Below, piece by piece: positions 23,930-36,210 of a DNA stretch of 64,000 bases. Origin of the DNA: Begonia masoniana (taxonomy: Eukaryota > Streptophyta > Magnoliopsida > Cucurbitales > Begoniaceae); assembly GCA_022432975.1 (NCBI GenBank), contig CM039516.1:32769737-32833736 (forward strand). Direction: 5' to 3'. The translations under genes and the position numbers were made by a program. The notes below the pieces were generated by a model. It had not been told where the DNA came from. It searched no databases and saw only the letters and a program-made list of their open reading frames with translations. How positions within the stretch are numbered: position 1 is the first letter of the stretch; each line of letters begins with the position of its first letter.

Positions 23930-24085
23930 GATGATGTAGTATGTTTAGTCACCGGATGATGTAGTATATTTAGTCACCGGATGATGTAGTATGTTTAGTC
24001 ACCAGATGATGTAGTATGTTTAGTCACCGGATAATGGGAATGTAGTTTGTCGTTTAGTCACCGGATGATGTGAGTATTTTCTTGT
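23930..24085. repeat. 25-bp tandem repeat in LTR C
   Basis: Five or so copies of ATGTTTAGTCACCGGATGAT followed by GTAGT, the later ones decayed. It occupies the 3' variable slot of this LTR. Confidence 0.85.
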
Positions 24086-24453
24086 CATTTAGTGCCCGAG
24101 TAATGTTTTAATTAGTGACGCGAGGCGCACATGACCACCGGTCGATGTATTGTAAATATGAACATCTAGTGGAGAATGTTCGAGACCGGGCGATGTCTTT
24201 AATTATACACGTGCAATGCTTGTGACCACCGGTGGATGTCTATTGCTTGTTGGAATCAGACGTGTCACGTGGCGGGCACGTGATCATCGGTCGATGTGAG
24301 TTTATGACTCTATCGGTAGATGCAGTTTAAGAGATGCTTAAAAATAATAATATAATATTAACACTAATAATGATCAAGGTGTGTGAGGTAAGAACAAAAT
24401 GATTAAGAGGCTAAGTAATGAATTGTGTGGCGATTCCTTCTGGGGTCGTGACA

Positions 24454-24581
24454 TACTATGTCCATAAGCTGGCTATTGGAAGTCTCCTCGGGTTGTTTAG
24501 GTACTCTCGGCATTTTCTAATCCACTACAATCATAAACATGAGTTAGTATCTAGATAACATACAGAATTCTAAAAACTTAC
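24454..24581 (-). other. Fragment of a gypsy leader between LTRs C and D
   Basis: 128 bp ending TTCTAAAAACTTAC before LTR D. It resembles the minus-strand leader between gag and the primer binding site of elements B and E. D therefore probably inserted into the leader of an older, oppositely oriented element. Too short to classify further. Confidence 0.35.
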
Positions 24582-25116
24582 TGTAGCACCCGGTTCCTAT
24601 TAAACCAAATTTAATTTATCAAATTATGATGTACTAATTTTTGAAGAAGTTGGAGAAAAAGTGATTAGGTTAGTTAATGAGTATACGAGGGCAAAAGGGT
24701 AATTAGATATTTAAAAGTGGATAACGTATTTAAGGAAAGAGGTTTTGGGTTTAATGCACTGTAGCCGCCATTCTGTTTATCTCTCTCTCTCTCGGCCATC
24801 AGTTTTCTAGCAGGAACCTTTAGGCGATTCCCCTGCCCGATTTTTCCTTCAACCAAGGTAAGTTTTGATTCGATTACTTGCTGCTTTAGTGTCTAGGTAA
24901 CTGATGGATGGCAATGTATGCGTTTTAGAAGTGCTGTGAGTGAGAGATGGGATTTGGGGTTTAGAGAGGAATCGGGAATGGTGAAGAAAAGAACTCCCAG
25001 GACTAGCCCCTTAGATTTTCGAATGTTGAGAATGATGTTTAAGTAATGTTGTGCTTATGTTTTAGGTGAGGCAGCTCTTGGAATACCCTGCAACCAGGAA
25101 CCTCTCGGGAAGCCAG

Positions 25117-25604
25117 GTAAGTGAAGTATTGCGTGTGCCTTCGGGCCTACATCACAAAACAGTAAGTTTATGCATGTTTGAGTGTTTTCTTTTTTTGTCA
25201 TGCATCATGTTTTTGAAGAAAAATATGAAAATGAATTTATATGAAATGTCATGGCAAGGTATGAACAGATTGAAACAGATTAGCTATTAAGGGAAGTAAT
25301 CTGCCCCTTAATCGAGTAGGGGATTTATTACTTTGGGAGAACTGATCCCACTCCCAATGGAATTGAGGGATCAGATCAGCTGTTAAGGGAACTAATCTGC
25401 CCCTTAATTGAGAAGAGGATGTATGACTTTGGGAAAGTTGATCCACCTCCCAATGGAACCGAGGGATCATATCAGTGAATGAACGAAATTGCAACTGAAT
25501 TGTGAAAGTAGAAACTGCATGATTAGGATTTATGTTTCAGTTTTCCATTTCATTATTGCTTTACTTGCTTAGCATTAGGCTAATAAATGAGTTTTGTGAT
25601 GTAG
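25117..25604 (+). other. Predicted leader intron in LTR D (488 nt)
   Basis: AG/GTAAGT donor and TGATGTAG/GTGTTG acceptor. This is the shortest of the predicted introns and its branch-point block is the most diverged (TTACTTGCTTAGCATTAGG). Confidence 0.45.
25290..25470. repeat. Two-copy repeat of about 90 bp in the D leader
   Basis: Two copies of a unit with AATCTGCCCCTTAAT, then TGACTTTGGGA or similar, then CCCAATGGAA and GAGGGATCA. It lies in the variable slot inside the predicted intron. Confidence 0.75.
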
Positions 25605-25944
25605 GTGTTGAGGTAACCACTGAAGAGTTCTCTAAATTTACTGAGGAATAGGCGAAGCTGTTGGAGCACATTCTTGCCACGGTTTGGTGTTCTGATGAGG
25701 CGGTTTAACACTTGTCTGTAGGTGAAGTTTCAGTAGTTATTTGATGTTTTGATACCCCTGGGAATTTCTTCTCTGCCAAAGAAAACATTATTTAAATGTA
25801 GTTGGAGTTTGTTATTACCAAAGTTATGTCGAGGATACAGATGTTGTTCTTTTGTTAATGGCTATTTGTTGAATGTCAGACGTTATTTAGGGTCAAGTTG
25901 TTTTGAATGCTTTGAGTGAAATTTGTAAGTTCAACCATTGGTGA

Positions 25945-26120
25945 ATGAAGTTCACCGGTGGATGTGAGATAAAGTCGATCGGATGAAGGAAATCATCCGG
26001 CTGACGTCACCGGTGGATGTGAGATAAAGTCGATCGGATGAAGGAAATCATCCGGCTGACGTCACCGGTGGATGCGTGATTTAGTCTTTCAGGTGAAGGA
26101 AATCATCCGACTGACGTCAT
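25945..26120. repeat. 55-bp tandem repeat with TGACGTCA in LTR D
   Basis: Two full and one partial unit containing GATCGGATGAAGGAAATCAT and CCGGCTGACGTCACCGGTGG. The palindrome TGACGTCA (a bZIP/TGA-type core) recurs once per unit. This is the 3' variable slot of the LTR. Confidence 0.85.
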
Positions 26121-26667
26121 CGGTAGATGTAGGAAGACTTTTGTCGTCTTATGACCGGTGGTTGCGAGCAATGGGTTTTTGTCACTTAGTGACCGGACGA
26201 TGTATTCAGTTTTGTTTTGTCTTGTGAAGGAAAAATGGACTTTGTCGTTTAGTCACCGGTGGACGTCGTTTGTTAAATCCACCGGATGACGTAGCCAAAG
26301 TTTTTTTCGTTTTGTCACCGGAAGAAGCATTCTGTTTTCTGTTTCAGTCTCTTCCGTTGACTTTGCTCAGCGTCAGACACGTTTGACTTCTGTAACTTTC
26401 AAGTATTTCACGATTAAACCTTTACTTTCTTTGGTCGATTATTTCTTAATATTCCAACCGATTATTCAAACATTGTTTTTATAGTTTTGTTTAACTCTAT
26501 TTTTGCTTAAATGATTTCCGCTGCAAGTCTTTAAATGTTTTGAAGTTTTAGAAAATGTTAAATTTAGACTTTGAGCGAAATTTTAAATTTGGTCCAAAGT
26601 TTCTTAGTCAAGTTCGAGTTTAAGAAGTAACAAACCGGGTTCAGAAAAACTCGGGATGTTACAGTAT

Positions 26668-26679
26668 GGTATCAGAGAC
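26668..26679 (+). other. Primer binding site of element D
   Basis: TGGTATCAGAGA, one base different from the tRNA-Met complement used by A, B, E and J. Confidence 0.85.
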
Positions 26680-26819
26680 ATGTCAGTTAAACCGTTCAAA
26701 AGATTACTCATCAATGCCAATCGTTGCATGGAAGTACTTCAACAACTGTAAGTGTTTATGTTAACCCTAGCTATTAGATACTTAAGAGTGTAATTAACCC
26801 TGTACAGGAATTTAGTACA

Positions 26820-27908
26820 ATGGCCAGACGCCCAGGAAGACCCAGAGTGGCAAGGGAAATGCCAAACCTGAGTGGTGGAGAGGAGCCTAGTGTGATTAGG
26901 CAGCTGATAGAGTTGGTGCGTCAGCAAACTGATTTAGTGCGCCAGCAGTCTGATCAACTAGGAGTATTGTTGAACCGAGAGGTGCAAGGAAGTGCCAACT
27001 CGGGTTCTAGCAATGAACATTCTGGAGATAGATTCTGGAGACTAAGACACCCCACGTTTGATGGACAATCATCTGATCCAGTTATTGCTGAAGGGTGGCT
27101 TAGGAAGATTGAAAGTATGTTTAGGTGTGCCAACATAGGAGAAGGAGACAAGGTCACGTTGGCAACATTTCACTTGGCTGGTGAAGCTCAACTCTGGTGG
27201 GAAACAATAGAGACCACCACTGATGTCTTAGCGATGCCTTGGTCGCAATTCAAAGACATTTTCTACGAGAAGTATTTCAACAGTACTGTCCAAACTGCAA
27301 AGAAGTTGGAATTTCTAAACTTGAAGCAGACAGGGTCTGTAGCCGAGTACAGTAGGCAGTTCGAGTCCCTGTCCAGGTTTGCTGGACATTTTGCTCTCAG
27401 GGACGAGGACAAGGTATTCAAATTTGTGCATGGACTGAAGCCAGAAATCTACAGATGGGTTAAATTTTGCGGTATTAAAGGCTTGACATTCAGCGAGGTT
27501 GTGTCCATTGCTCTGGAAGTGGAAGAAGCTGAAAGGAAGTGTGCTGGACCAAAAGAGGTCCCACAAAAGCCGGTCCAACCACATCATCAAAAGGGAATAA
27601 AGAGGCCTAGTGAAGGCCAGCATAGCCAAGGAACGGGAAAGAAAGTGCAGGATGCCAAGAAGTTTCCCCTGTGGCCGAAATGTTCGAAGAGTCACCCTGG
27701 TGAATGCAGGTTCGATTCAGGAAAGTGTTTCAATTGCGAGGAAATGGGACACACATACAGGGATTTTCCGAAGCCCAGAGTCACCCGATGCTTCAACTGT
27801 AACAAGGTTGGTCACGTCATTAGGGACTGTCCAGCTCCTAAGAATTGCCCTGCTATGATTAAGCCGAGGATATTCTCCATGATGGAGTCAGGCGATGATG
27901 AGCAGCCT
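26820..27908 (+). pseudogene. Element D gag and start of protease linker (5' half)
   Basis: Open for 363 codons from ATG 26820 after a 155-bp leader. A retrotransposon gag capsid domain (residues about 85-240, with LWW and YF motifs typical of the family) is followed by KCSKSHPGEC and two zinc knuckles. The first (CFNCEEMGHTYRDF) has lost its last Cys to Phe; the second (CFNCNKVGHVIRDC) is complete. Most elements here have one knuckle plus the CxxC-H-GEC cluster. The frame is cut at codon 363 by element E, and continues in phase at 40556 once one copy of the AGCCT duplication is removed. Confidence 0.9.
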
Positions 27909-28504
27909 TGTAACGACCCCGGCCAGGAGCCGTCACGTGTTCATATTCTTTCATTAATCGTTTGCTTGACTTTTACTAATATTACATTCACTTACTATCT
28001 CTCAACAGACTTTCACATTTTACATATACTTTTTTTTTCTAAACTGGTAATAGAGACGCAGAACCATTAAGGAAGACGAACCCTCTCTGGTAATAGAGAC
28101 GCAGAACCAATAAGGAAGACGAACCCTCTCGTGCCCGACTTCCCACGCCTCGTTGGCTCAACCTTCACAGAGTCGAGCGACTAGACTCGGTCATTGGCTT
28201 CTTGACAATTTCGGGAAAAGAGGAGGTGCCCTCAATTCTCTTAACTTAATACCACTCGGGTTTGCATGGGTTGCATGCGTTGACAACCCTCAGTAATTTA
28301 GTCGTCCGGTCATCACGTGCATTACTCGTGACTCGCTTAACATCGCCTAAAAGAAGACATCTTCCGGTGGGCACGTGGGCCTCGCGTGCTAAATTAAAAT
28401 ACCATCCGGTCGCTAATCGACAAAATACATTTTGCATCTTCCGGTGACTAAGCGACACACACATTTTACATCTTCCGGTCGCTAAGCGACAACACACATT
28501 TTAC

Positions 28505-28755
28505 ATCTTCCGGTGACGTCATCCGGAAGACTAAACCGTCATACAACTATCCTTCGGCATCTGCCGATGACGTCAGCCGGAAGACTAAACCAACAAACAA
28601 CTACCCTTCGGCATCTGCCGATGACGTCAGCCGGAAGACTAAACCATCAAACAATTAACTCTCGGCATCTGCCGATGACGTCAACCGGAAGACTAAACCA
28701 TCAAACAATTAACTCTCGGCACCTGCCGATGACGTCAACCGGAAGACTACCTCTT
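28505..28755. repeat. About 58-bp tandem repeat with five TGACGTCA palindromes
   Basis: Five units of the type CGGCATCTGCCGATGACGTC followed by an ACCGGAAGACTAAACC-like segment. Each carries one TGACGTCA. The copy in the right LTR at 35697-35812 and 38666-38795 was interrupted by F. Confidence 0.9.
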
Positions 28756-29109
28756 CCAGCTTCCGTCTTACGGTAGAGAACTCTAAATCATCAAATGACT
28801 CCTTCCAACAGAAAGAAAACACAACTCATTCAAAATGCATATAGCGGAAGACTTAAGCAACAGACCATTTATAAATCTATATAATCATTCCCTGACTCAG
28901 TGATCCACTAGACAGTTTCAAAGCTCAACGTTTTAAAATAATCTCATCCTACTTAAACTACCATATTCTTTAACATACTGTAACATAAGAGTCTTAACCA
29001 GGGGTCATAAATCGCATTTCCAGTCCCGCACTGTCACCTTGAGCATCCTCCAGCAACCAACCTTAAGCATCCTCTTTGAACATAACATCCTCACCTGAAC
29101 CTTCTTCAC

Positions 29110-29812
29110 CTACACCATAAGGTTTAACTATAAGCCTAATGCTTAGTAAGGAATGCATGCTGACAGATATACATGAGTACACAATTTAAAGAGACATAAG
29201 TTCATAAACCATTCTTCATTCATGTTCATCTTTATCATTTACATAACATGTATTAAGGCAGGGAACGAGGGAGGAAGACAGGATACATAGTCATTTGCCT
29301 ATCGCGGCAGACATACATAATCATTTGCCTATCGCGGCAATCATGATACATCACTCGGCCTCCCCAGTGGGAGAATTCGCGAGCCATACATATCATTAAC
29401 TCGGCCTCCACCAGTGGGAGATTTCGCGAGTCGTACATATCATTAACTCGGCCTCCACCAGTGGGAGATTTCGCGAGTCATACATATCATTTACTCGGCC
29501 TCCACCAGTGGGAGAATTCGCGAGTCATGCATAACATAGTCTTTCCCCGCTCTGCACTTAATCTTGGTTACATTTGCTTTTCATATTCTCAACTTAATCA
29601 TAACAGGGACACAGTGCATAGACATAAAGTTCATAGAGAGAAGTCATATCATGAGGACAAGTAAAACATCCTGTAACTTTACATTTACTTACACAACTTC
29701 TTCATATCGTGGAAATAACAAATCATAGTCAATAAGCTAACATCTCAGTGATTTCCTAATACCCTTGCGGTGTAGGGCCCTAGTGGCCGGAAATCTTAAT
29801 ACATTCACTTAC
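29110..29812 (-). other. Predicted leader intron in E 3' LTR (703 nt)
   Basis: Donor ACTTACCT at 29807-29814, acceptor CACCTACACCATAAGG near 29108-29123, and the branch-point block (reverse of CCTTACTAAGCATTAGGCTT) beside it. The right LTR has the same intron at 39154-39856. Confidence 0.5.
29345..29530. repeat. 47-bp minisatellite in the E leader intron
   Basis: Four copies of ACTCGGCCTCCACCAGTGGG followed by AGATTTCGCGAGTCATACATATCATT-type sequence, preceded by two copies of a CATTTGCCTATCGCGGCA unit. This is the variable slot inside the predicted intron. The other LTR has the same array at about 39390-39575. Confidence 0.9.
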
Positions 29813-30505
29813 CTGGATTCCTTAGCAATCCGAACTTCCTCTCTTTAACTTCTTCACCTAAAACATGTACATTACAGTAGTTAAAACAAAGTCCTAATAG
29901 TCCTAATCATAAACCATCCTAGGATCTAATAGCTAAAGTCATTCTGATTCCTCTGTTTGACACACTGCAGTCTGAAATCCGAAACTAGGTGGACAGGTTT
30001 TACCATTGGTTAAATCCGAGTTGGTTACTTAAAATGTTCAGAATCGATTCAGGACGACATTTCTACTCTCAGATTTTGAAAAGTCTTAAACTACTCGGCC
30101 ACTGCTAAAAATATCCGAACTCAGTGCCGAGCTGAAAACAGAGCTCTATTTGCTAATGAATGACTACATTGTCCATTTCATACCTCGGGTGTGGATTTGC
30201 AGAGAAGAGCAAGCTCGAAACCAGCCGTCGGTAAAGGAAGTTCTGGTAGCCGAGAGCAAGAACTTGGGAGAGAAGAAATCGCCGAGAGGGAATGTCGGCT
30301 ACAGTGGTAATAAAATGAGATTTAAGGTTTCCATTTCCTATTTATACCTAATCCATCAATTCTAATTACTAAACTGCCACCCAACCTAGTTTTACTCAAC
30401 TTGTAATAAATTTGTCTTAACATTAAATTTAAATCATATCGGTTAAATAAGAGGGTGACAATGAAAATAGTCAGAAAATCACCTGGCCGAAATGTCGGGT
30501 GTGAC

Positions 30506-30519
30506 ATCCACCCCTCCTT
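30506..30519 (-). other. Polypurine tract of element E
   Basis: Reverse complement of TAAGGAGGGGTGGA, directly next to the 3' LTR. Confidence 0.85.
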
Positions 30520-30547
30520 AAACAAAATTTTCGTCCTCGAAAATTGC

Positions 30548-33500
30548 TCAAGCAAATAACTTAGGATATTTGTCTAATATCTCCTGCTGCCTTTCCCATG
30601 TGGCTTCTTCAATGCCGTGATTTGTCCATAGAACTTTCACCAATGGGATCTCTTTGTTTCTCAGAGTCTTGACTGCATATTCCAATATCTGTATCGGTTT
30701 CTCCTCATACTCCAGTGTCGGCTCTAAACCAATATCCGATGGCTGGATGACCTGCATCGGATCACGCATGCACTTCCTTAACATTGACACATGGAAGACA
30801 TTATGAACTTTATCCAATGATGGGGGCAGTTGCAGTCTGTAAGCTGTATTCCCGATTTTTGCCAGGACAGGGAAGGGTCCAATGAATCTAGGATTAAGTT
30901 TTCCCTTCTTGCCAAATCTTAAGACTCCTTTAAATGGTGACACCTTTAAGAATACTTCATCTCCTACTGAAAACTCGAGTTCCCTTCTCCTTTGATCTGC
31001 ATAACACTTCTGCCGGCTTTGTGCAGTCATCATTCTTTTCCGAATAGTGGCAATCTTATCTGACATTTGCTGCAGAATATCAGGTCCAAGAAGTTTTGTT
31101 TCACCAACCTCGTCCCAGTAAAGGGGTGACCTACATTTCCTACCATACAGTGCTTCATAAGGTGCCATACCAATGGTGGACTGATAACTGTTATTGTAGG
31201 AGAACTCAACCAGAGGTAATTGTCAGCTCCAAGTTGTCTGAAAGTCAAGTACACATGCTCTCAACATATCCTCGAGTATTTGAATCGTCCTTTCTGATTG
31301 GCCATCGGTCTGTGGGTGAAAAGCTGTGCTGAAAGATAACTTTGTACCTAATGTACCTTGCAAACTTTTCCAGAATCGAGAGGTGAACCTGGGGTCACGG
31401 TCAGAGACAATGGATACAGGGATCCCATGCAACCTAATAATTTCCTGAACATAGAGATCAGCAAATTGATCCATCGTATAGGTGGTCCTTACAGGTAAGA
31501 AATGGGCTGATTTCGTCAGTCTATCCACCACAACCCAAATACAATCATGTCCTTTTGTCGTCTTAGGTAGTCCTACAACAAAATCCATAGCTATATGTTC
31601 CCACTTCCATTCGGGAATAGGCAACGGCGGAAGAGTACCTCATGGACGTTGGTGCTCGGCTTTGACTTGTTGGCATACTAAACAGGACTCAACATACTTA
31701 GCAACATCCCTTTTTAGGTTAGGCCACCAGTACTGTAACTTCAGGTCTCGGTACATCTTGGTGCAGCCAGGATGTATAGAAAAGGAAGAGGAGTGCGCCT
31801 CAGCCAAGATCAACTTACGCAATTCCACATCATTAGGAATGCACCACCGATTTCTAAACCTCAGGATCCCATCCTTGGAGAGACTGAACTCGGAGGTGGT
31901 GTCCTTCAACTTATCCATCATGCTGATATTTTCCACTGAATCCTTCTGTTGTGCATCCTTGATCTTTTCCAAAATTGTTGGTTGAATAGTTAACTCAGCG
32001 AGCAAGACTGATAATTCTGGAACTATCTCCAAGTCAAATTTCTGAACTTCTGTTCTTAAAGGTATAGACATGGTTGAAACCACGGGCTGCATTGTTGTTG
32101 ACATCCTACTCAACGCATCAGCTACAGAGTTAGCCTTTCCGGGGTGATACTTGATCTCAAAATCGTAGTCCTTGACAAATTCCAACCAACGTCTCTGTCT
32201 CATGTTCAATTCCTTCTGTGTGAAGAGGTACTTTAGACTTTTATGGTCAGAAAACACCTCACATTGCTGTCCAACAGCAGCTAATTCTAGATCATGAGTA
32301 GGGTAATTTTGCTCGTAACTTTTTAGCTGCCTAGAAGCATACGCTATAACTTTACCCTCTTGCATCAAAACACAACCTAAACCAACTTTAGACGCATCAC
32401 AGTAAACACTAAATTTTCCTTCTTCGGTTGGGAGGGTCAATACAGGGGCTGTTGTTAACTTCAGTTTTAACGTCTGGAAGCTATCTTCACAGGCTTCAGT
32501 CCAAGAATACTTAATGTCCTTCTTTGTTAAACCTGTCAGTGGTTTAGCTATCATGGAAAATCCCTTGATGAACTTCCTGTAATAGCCTGCCAGTCCAAGG
32601 AAGCTGCGGACTTCACTGGCATTCTTAGGTTGAGGTCAATCCTTTACTGCCTGAATTTTGGTCGGGTCCACAGATATGCCATTAGTAGAAACTACATGGC
32701 CAAGGAAATTAACCTTATCTAACCAAAACTCACACTTAGACAGCTTGGCGTAAAGTTGATGCTCCTTCAATGTCGTCAAAACTACTTTCAAATGTTCTTC
32801 ATGGTCAGCCACAGTTCGAGAGTATATCAAGATATCATCTATGAACACAATCACAAACTTATCCAAATACTCACGAAACACACGGTTCATTAGATCCATG
32901 AAAGCTGCAGGGGCGTTTGTCAATCCAAACGACATGACTAAGAATTCATAATGTCCATAGCGGGTTCTGAAGGCTGTCTTTGGTATATCTCCTTCTTTAA
33001 CCTTCAGTTGGTAATAACCCGAACGTAAATCTATCTTTGAAAACACCTTAGCTCCTTGCAATTGGTCAAACAAATCATCAATCCTGGGTAAGGGGTACCT
33101 ATTCTTGATTGTCAACTTATTTAGTTCCCTGTAGTCTATGCACATTCTAAGAGAACCATCCTTCTTCCTTACAAATAAGACTGGTGCACCCCAAGGAGAA
33201 CTACTGGGGCGAATAAATCCCTTGTCAACCAATTCCTGCAGTTGGACCTTCAATTCTTTCAACTCAACAGGTGCCATACGGTAAGGATTCTTAGATACAG
33301 GTGATGCCTCGGGGTATGTATCAATTACAAACTCTATCTCTCTATCGGGTGGTATACCCGGTAAATCATCTAAGAATGCCTCGGGAAACTCTCGGACTAT
33401 AGGAATATCCTGTAGCTCAATTTTATTCTTCACCCGGTCATCTATTACACTAGCCAGGTAGCTCTCACAACCACCTCTCAGCATTCGGTATATTTCTAGT

Positions 33501-34933
33501 GAGGATATAATTGGTATCTTACTTATTTTAGGAATAGCTTGGAAGGAATAATGGTTATCATTTGGGGGTCTAAAATCAACTATTCCGGATCTACAACTTA
33601 TCGTGGCATGATGTCTAAATAACCAATCCATCCCTAATATCACTTCATACCCTTTTATGTCAATGACAATTAATTCCGCATAGAGATTCTTATCCCCTAA
33701 GGACACGACGTCACCCTTAACCATCTGTTCTGAATGTAGGGACTTCCCTGATGGCAACACAACACTATATGACCTTTCAGCTGGTAAGGGTCCTATGCTA
33801 TGTTTGCATACAAACAAGGTTGATATAAACGAGTGTGTGGCCCCTGTATCTATGAGTGTATAAGCAGCAAAACCACAGATCATGATGGTACCTGATATGA
33901 CTGTGTGTTGATCAGCTCCCTCATCTTCCATCAACGCATACACTCTGGGTACAACCCTTGCACGGTTTGGGTCTGGCGGCATGGGACAATCTCTGACCAT
34001 GTGTCCGGTCTTATCACACCTGAAACAGCGGCCAGAAAGCAACTTGCACTCACCAGGGTGGTTCCTCTTACATGTAGGGCATAGAGGCGCCAGAGGTCTC
34101 TTTCCTTTTACCTGGTCATCATTCTGGTTGAGGGGCCTCTTCATTCCATGCTGTTGTTGCTGTGGTCCCCTGTACTGTCGTGGCTACCAACCCTTGTTCT
34201 GACGTGGTGGCGGCTGAGCGTCCTTCATGAGTTTCTTTGGCTGTTCGCGTTGTGCATATGCTGTCATTTCTGCCTCTTCTAGCTCCAAGGCCTTAGCCGT
34301 CACTTCACCATAAGGTACATTATGTATCCCGGCAGTCTTCACTTTCATGTACAGACTTGGCTTCAGTCCTTGAACAAACTGGTAAATCTTATCTTCCTCA
34401 TCCTCAGTCATACGGGGAGCAAACCGTGATAAAGCATCAAATTCACATATATAATCCGTCACAGAGCCAGTTTGTCGTAGATTCATGAACTCCTTCTTCT
34501 TGTTGGCCCGAACAAGCCTATTAAAGTACTTGTCAAAGAAGGCAGTCTTAAACATCCCCCAGGTCATAGCTTCGGCATAAGGGGTGCTCTGGATCGAGTC
34601 CCACCAATGCCTTGCACTTAACTCCAAATGAAAGACAGCATAGGTGACCTTATCCCCTTCGTCAACCTTTGCATACTTAAACATGTCTTCAATCTTTCGG
34701 ATCCACTCCTCAGCATGGACAGGATCTGAAACATACCCATTAAACACCGGGGGTCGAAGCCGATGGAAACGTTCACCCCCATGGTCATGAGTTGCATTAG
34801 TACTGGAGTTGCCTTGTTCTTCTCTAGCTGTCATCAGTCGTTCTATCTGGTGAGATTGGCACATGACCAACTCAGTCAACTGAGCAATAGCATTGCTATC
34901 CTCATTGGCCTCTCTCTGTTGACCTCTAACCAT
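30548..34933 (-). pseudogene. Element E gag-pol polyprotein, four stops and an RNase H deletion
   Basis: It starts at ATG 34933 (MVRGQQRE) and ends with the chromodomain-like tail ATWERQQ at 30548. Gag to about 34050; CKRNHPGEC and zinc knuckle [14 protein letters not shown] (about 34030-33985); protease DTGATHSF near 33840; RT with intact FIDD near 32840; RNase H 32460-32150; integrase H2C2 31800-31660 and D-D-E core 31600-31270; tail 30720-30548. Breaks: TAG at 34184-34186 (from CAG or CAA), TGA at 32636-32638 (from TGG), TGA at 31640-31642, TGA at 31223-31225 (from CGA). A clean in-frame loss of about 12 codons at 32273 removes the segment before [12 protein letters not shown] in RNase H. 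The product could not have been made from this copy as it stands. Confidence 0.92.
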
Positions 34934-35079
34934 CTTGGGATTCCTAGACAAATCATTACAGGCATAACTTAACTTAATGACATACATGAAATTATAAACA
35001 CTTACAGTTGCTGAGGTGTGCTCAAGTGACAGTCAGTGCTGGGAGGCAGTCTGCAGAATCGGTTTTAGAACCTGGTTTT

Positions 35080-35091
35080 GCTCTGATACCA
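35080..35091 (-). other. Primer binding site of element E
   Basis: GCTCTGATACCA, exact complement of the tRNA-Met 3' end, four bases from the 5' LTR. Confidence 0.92.
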
Positions 35092-36149
35092 CAATTGTAA
35101 CGACCCCGGCCAGGAGCCGTCACGTGTTCATATTCTTTCATTAATCGTTTGCTTGACTTTTACTAATATTACATTCACTTACTATCTCTCAACAGACTTT
35201 CACATTTTACATATACTTTTTTTTCTAAACTGGTAATAGAGACGCAGAACCATTAAGGAAGACGAACCCTCTCTGGTAATAGAGACGTAGAACCAATAAG
35301 GAAGACGAACCCTCTCGTGCCCGACTTCCCACGCCTCGTCGGCTCAACCTTCACAGAGTCGAGCGACTAGACTCGGTCATTGGCTTCTTGACAATTTCGG
35401 GAAAAGAGGAGGTGCCCTCAATTCTCTTAACTTAATACCACTCGGGTTTGCATGGGTTGCATGCGTTGACAACCCTCAGTAATTTAGTCGTCCGGTCATC
35501 ACGTGCATTACGCGTGACTCGCTTAACATCGCCTAAAAGAAGCCATCTTCCGGTGGGCACGTGGGCCTCGCGTGCTAAATTAAAATACCATCCGGTCGCT
35601 AATCGACAAAATACATTTTGCATCTTCCGGTGACTAAGCGACACACACATTTTACATCTTCCGGTCGCTAAGCGACAACACACATTTTACATCTTCCGGT
35701 GACGTCATCTGGAAGACTAAACCGTCATACAACTATCCTTCGGCATCTGCCGATGACGTCAGCCGGAAGACTAAACCAACAAACAACTACCCTTCGGCAT
35801 CTGCCGATGACGTGTAACACCAGAGTTTTCGGGTTTCCGCTCCAAGGCTATTTTGGTAAATAAGTAAATTAGGTCCGTTTTGCGAGCGGATAGTTTTATT
35901 AGGACCCGAGAAATTTACGGGAATTTGTAGAAGAATAAGTTAAATTTTGGAAACTCAAATCGAGAAGGGTAATGCTAAGGTTCCCGTTTTAGCCTTTTAG
36001 TATGTCAATTCGTAAAAATAGCAAAATAAGTCCGTTTTGGAAACGGTGAGTTTTGTTAGAACTCTAAGATTAAATTGGAATATTTGGAGAAATAAGGAAA
36101 TTGCAAAGAGACCGAATCGATAGACTAATTAAAGAAATAGTTGTAGTTT

Positions 36150-36161
36150 ATTATAATTATA

Positions 36162-36200
<39 letters not shown>

Positions 36201-36210
36201 ATTATAATAA
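36150..36210. repeat. (ATT)n microsatellite in LTR F
   Basis: About 60 bp of ATT/TTA repeat with flanking ATAATTATAATT. Tyr/Asn runs read from it are not genes. Confidence 0.95.

Larger units (their letters stand above)
22178..24453 (+). repeat. 3' LTR of element C (2276 bp)
   Basis: It starts TGTAACACCCGAC and ends GGGGTCGTGACA. Donor AGGTAAGT with GT at 22873, GGTCATTAGGACC hairpin near 22908, acceptor block CCTTACTAAGCATTAGGCTT to 23460, CTTCCGCTATGTG near 23733. One TGACGTCA lies near 23867, and the 25-bp repeats that follow use CACCGGATGATG motifs like those of D and E, which suggests these families are related. Confidence 0.85.
24582..26664 (+). repeat. 5' LTR of element D (2083 bp)
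   Basis: It starts TGTAGCACCCGG and ends CGGGATGTTACA, three bases before the primer binding site. Donor GT at 25117; CATGCATCATG near 25199; acceptor TGTGATGTAG to 25604; GATTTCCGCTGCAAGTC near 26514. It has two sets of tandem repeats. The left flank is CTTAC. The 3' LTR is not in the window. Confidence 0.9.
27909..30505 (-). repeat. 3' LTR of element E (2597 bp)
   Basis: Read on the minus strand it starts TGTCACACCCGACATTTCGG and ends CGGGGTCGTTACA. TATA motif at 30338-30346. Two variable slots hold a 47-bp and a 58-bp repeat. The other LTR copy, after subtraction of F, is collinear. Confidence 0.93.

Noticed and set aside
29253..29438. Identical short frames in the left and right LTRs of E (also 39297-39482)
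   Set aside because: They translate the 47-bp minisatellite and exist twice only because LTRs are duplicated.
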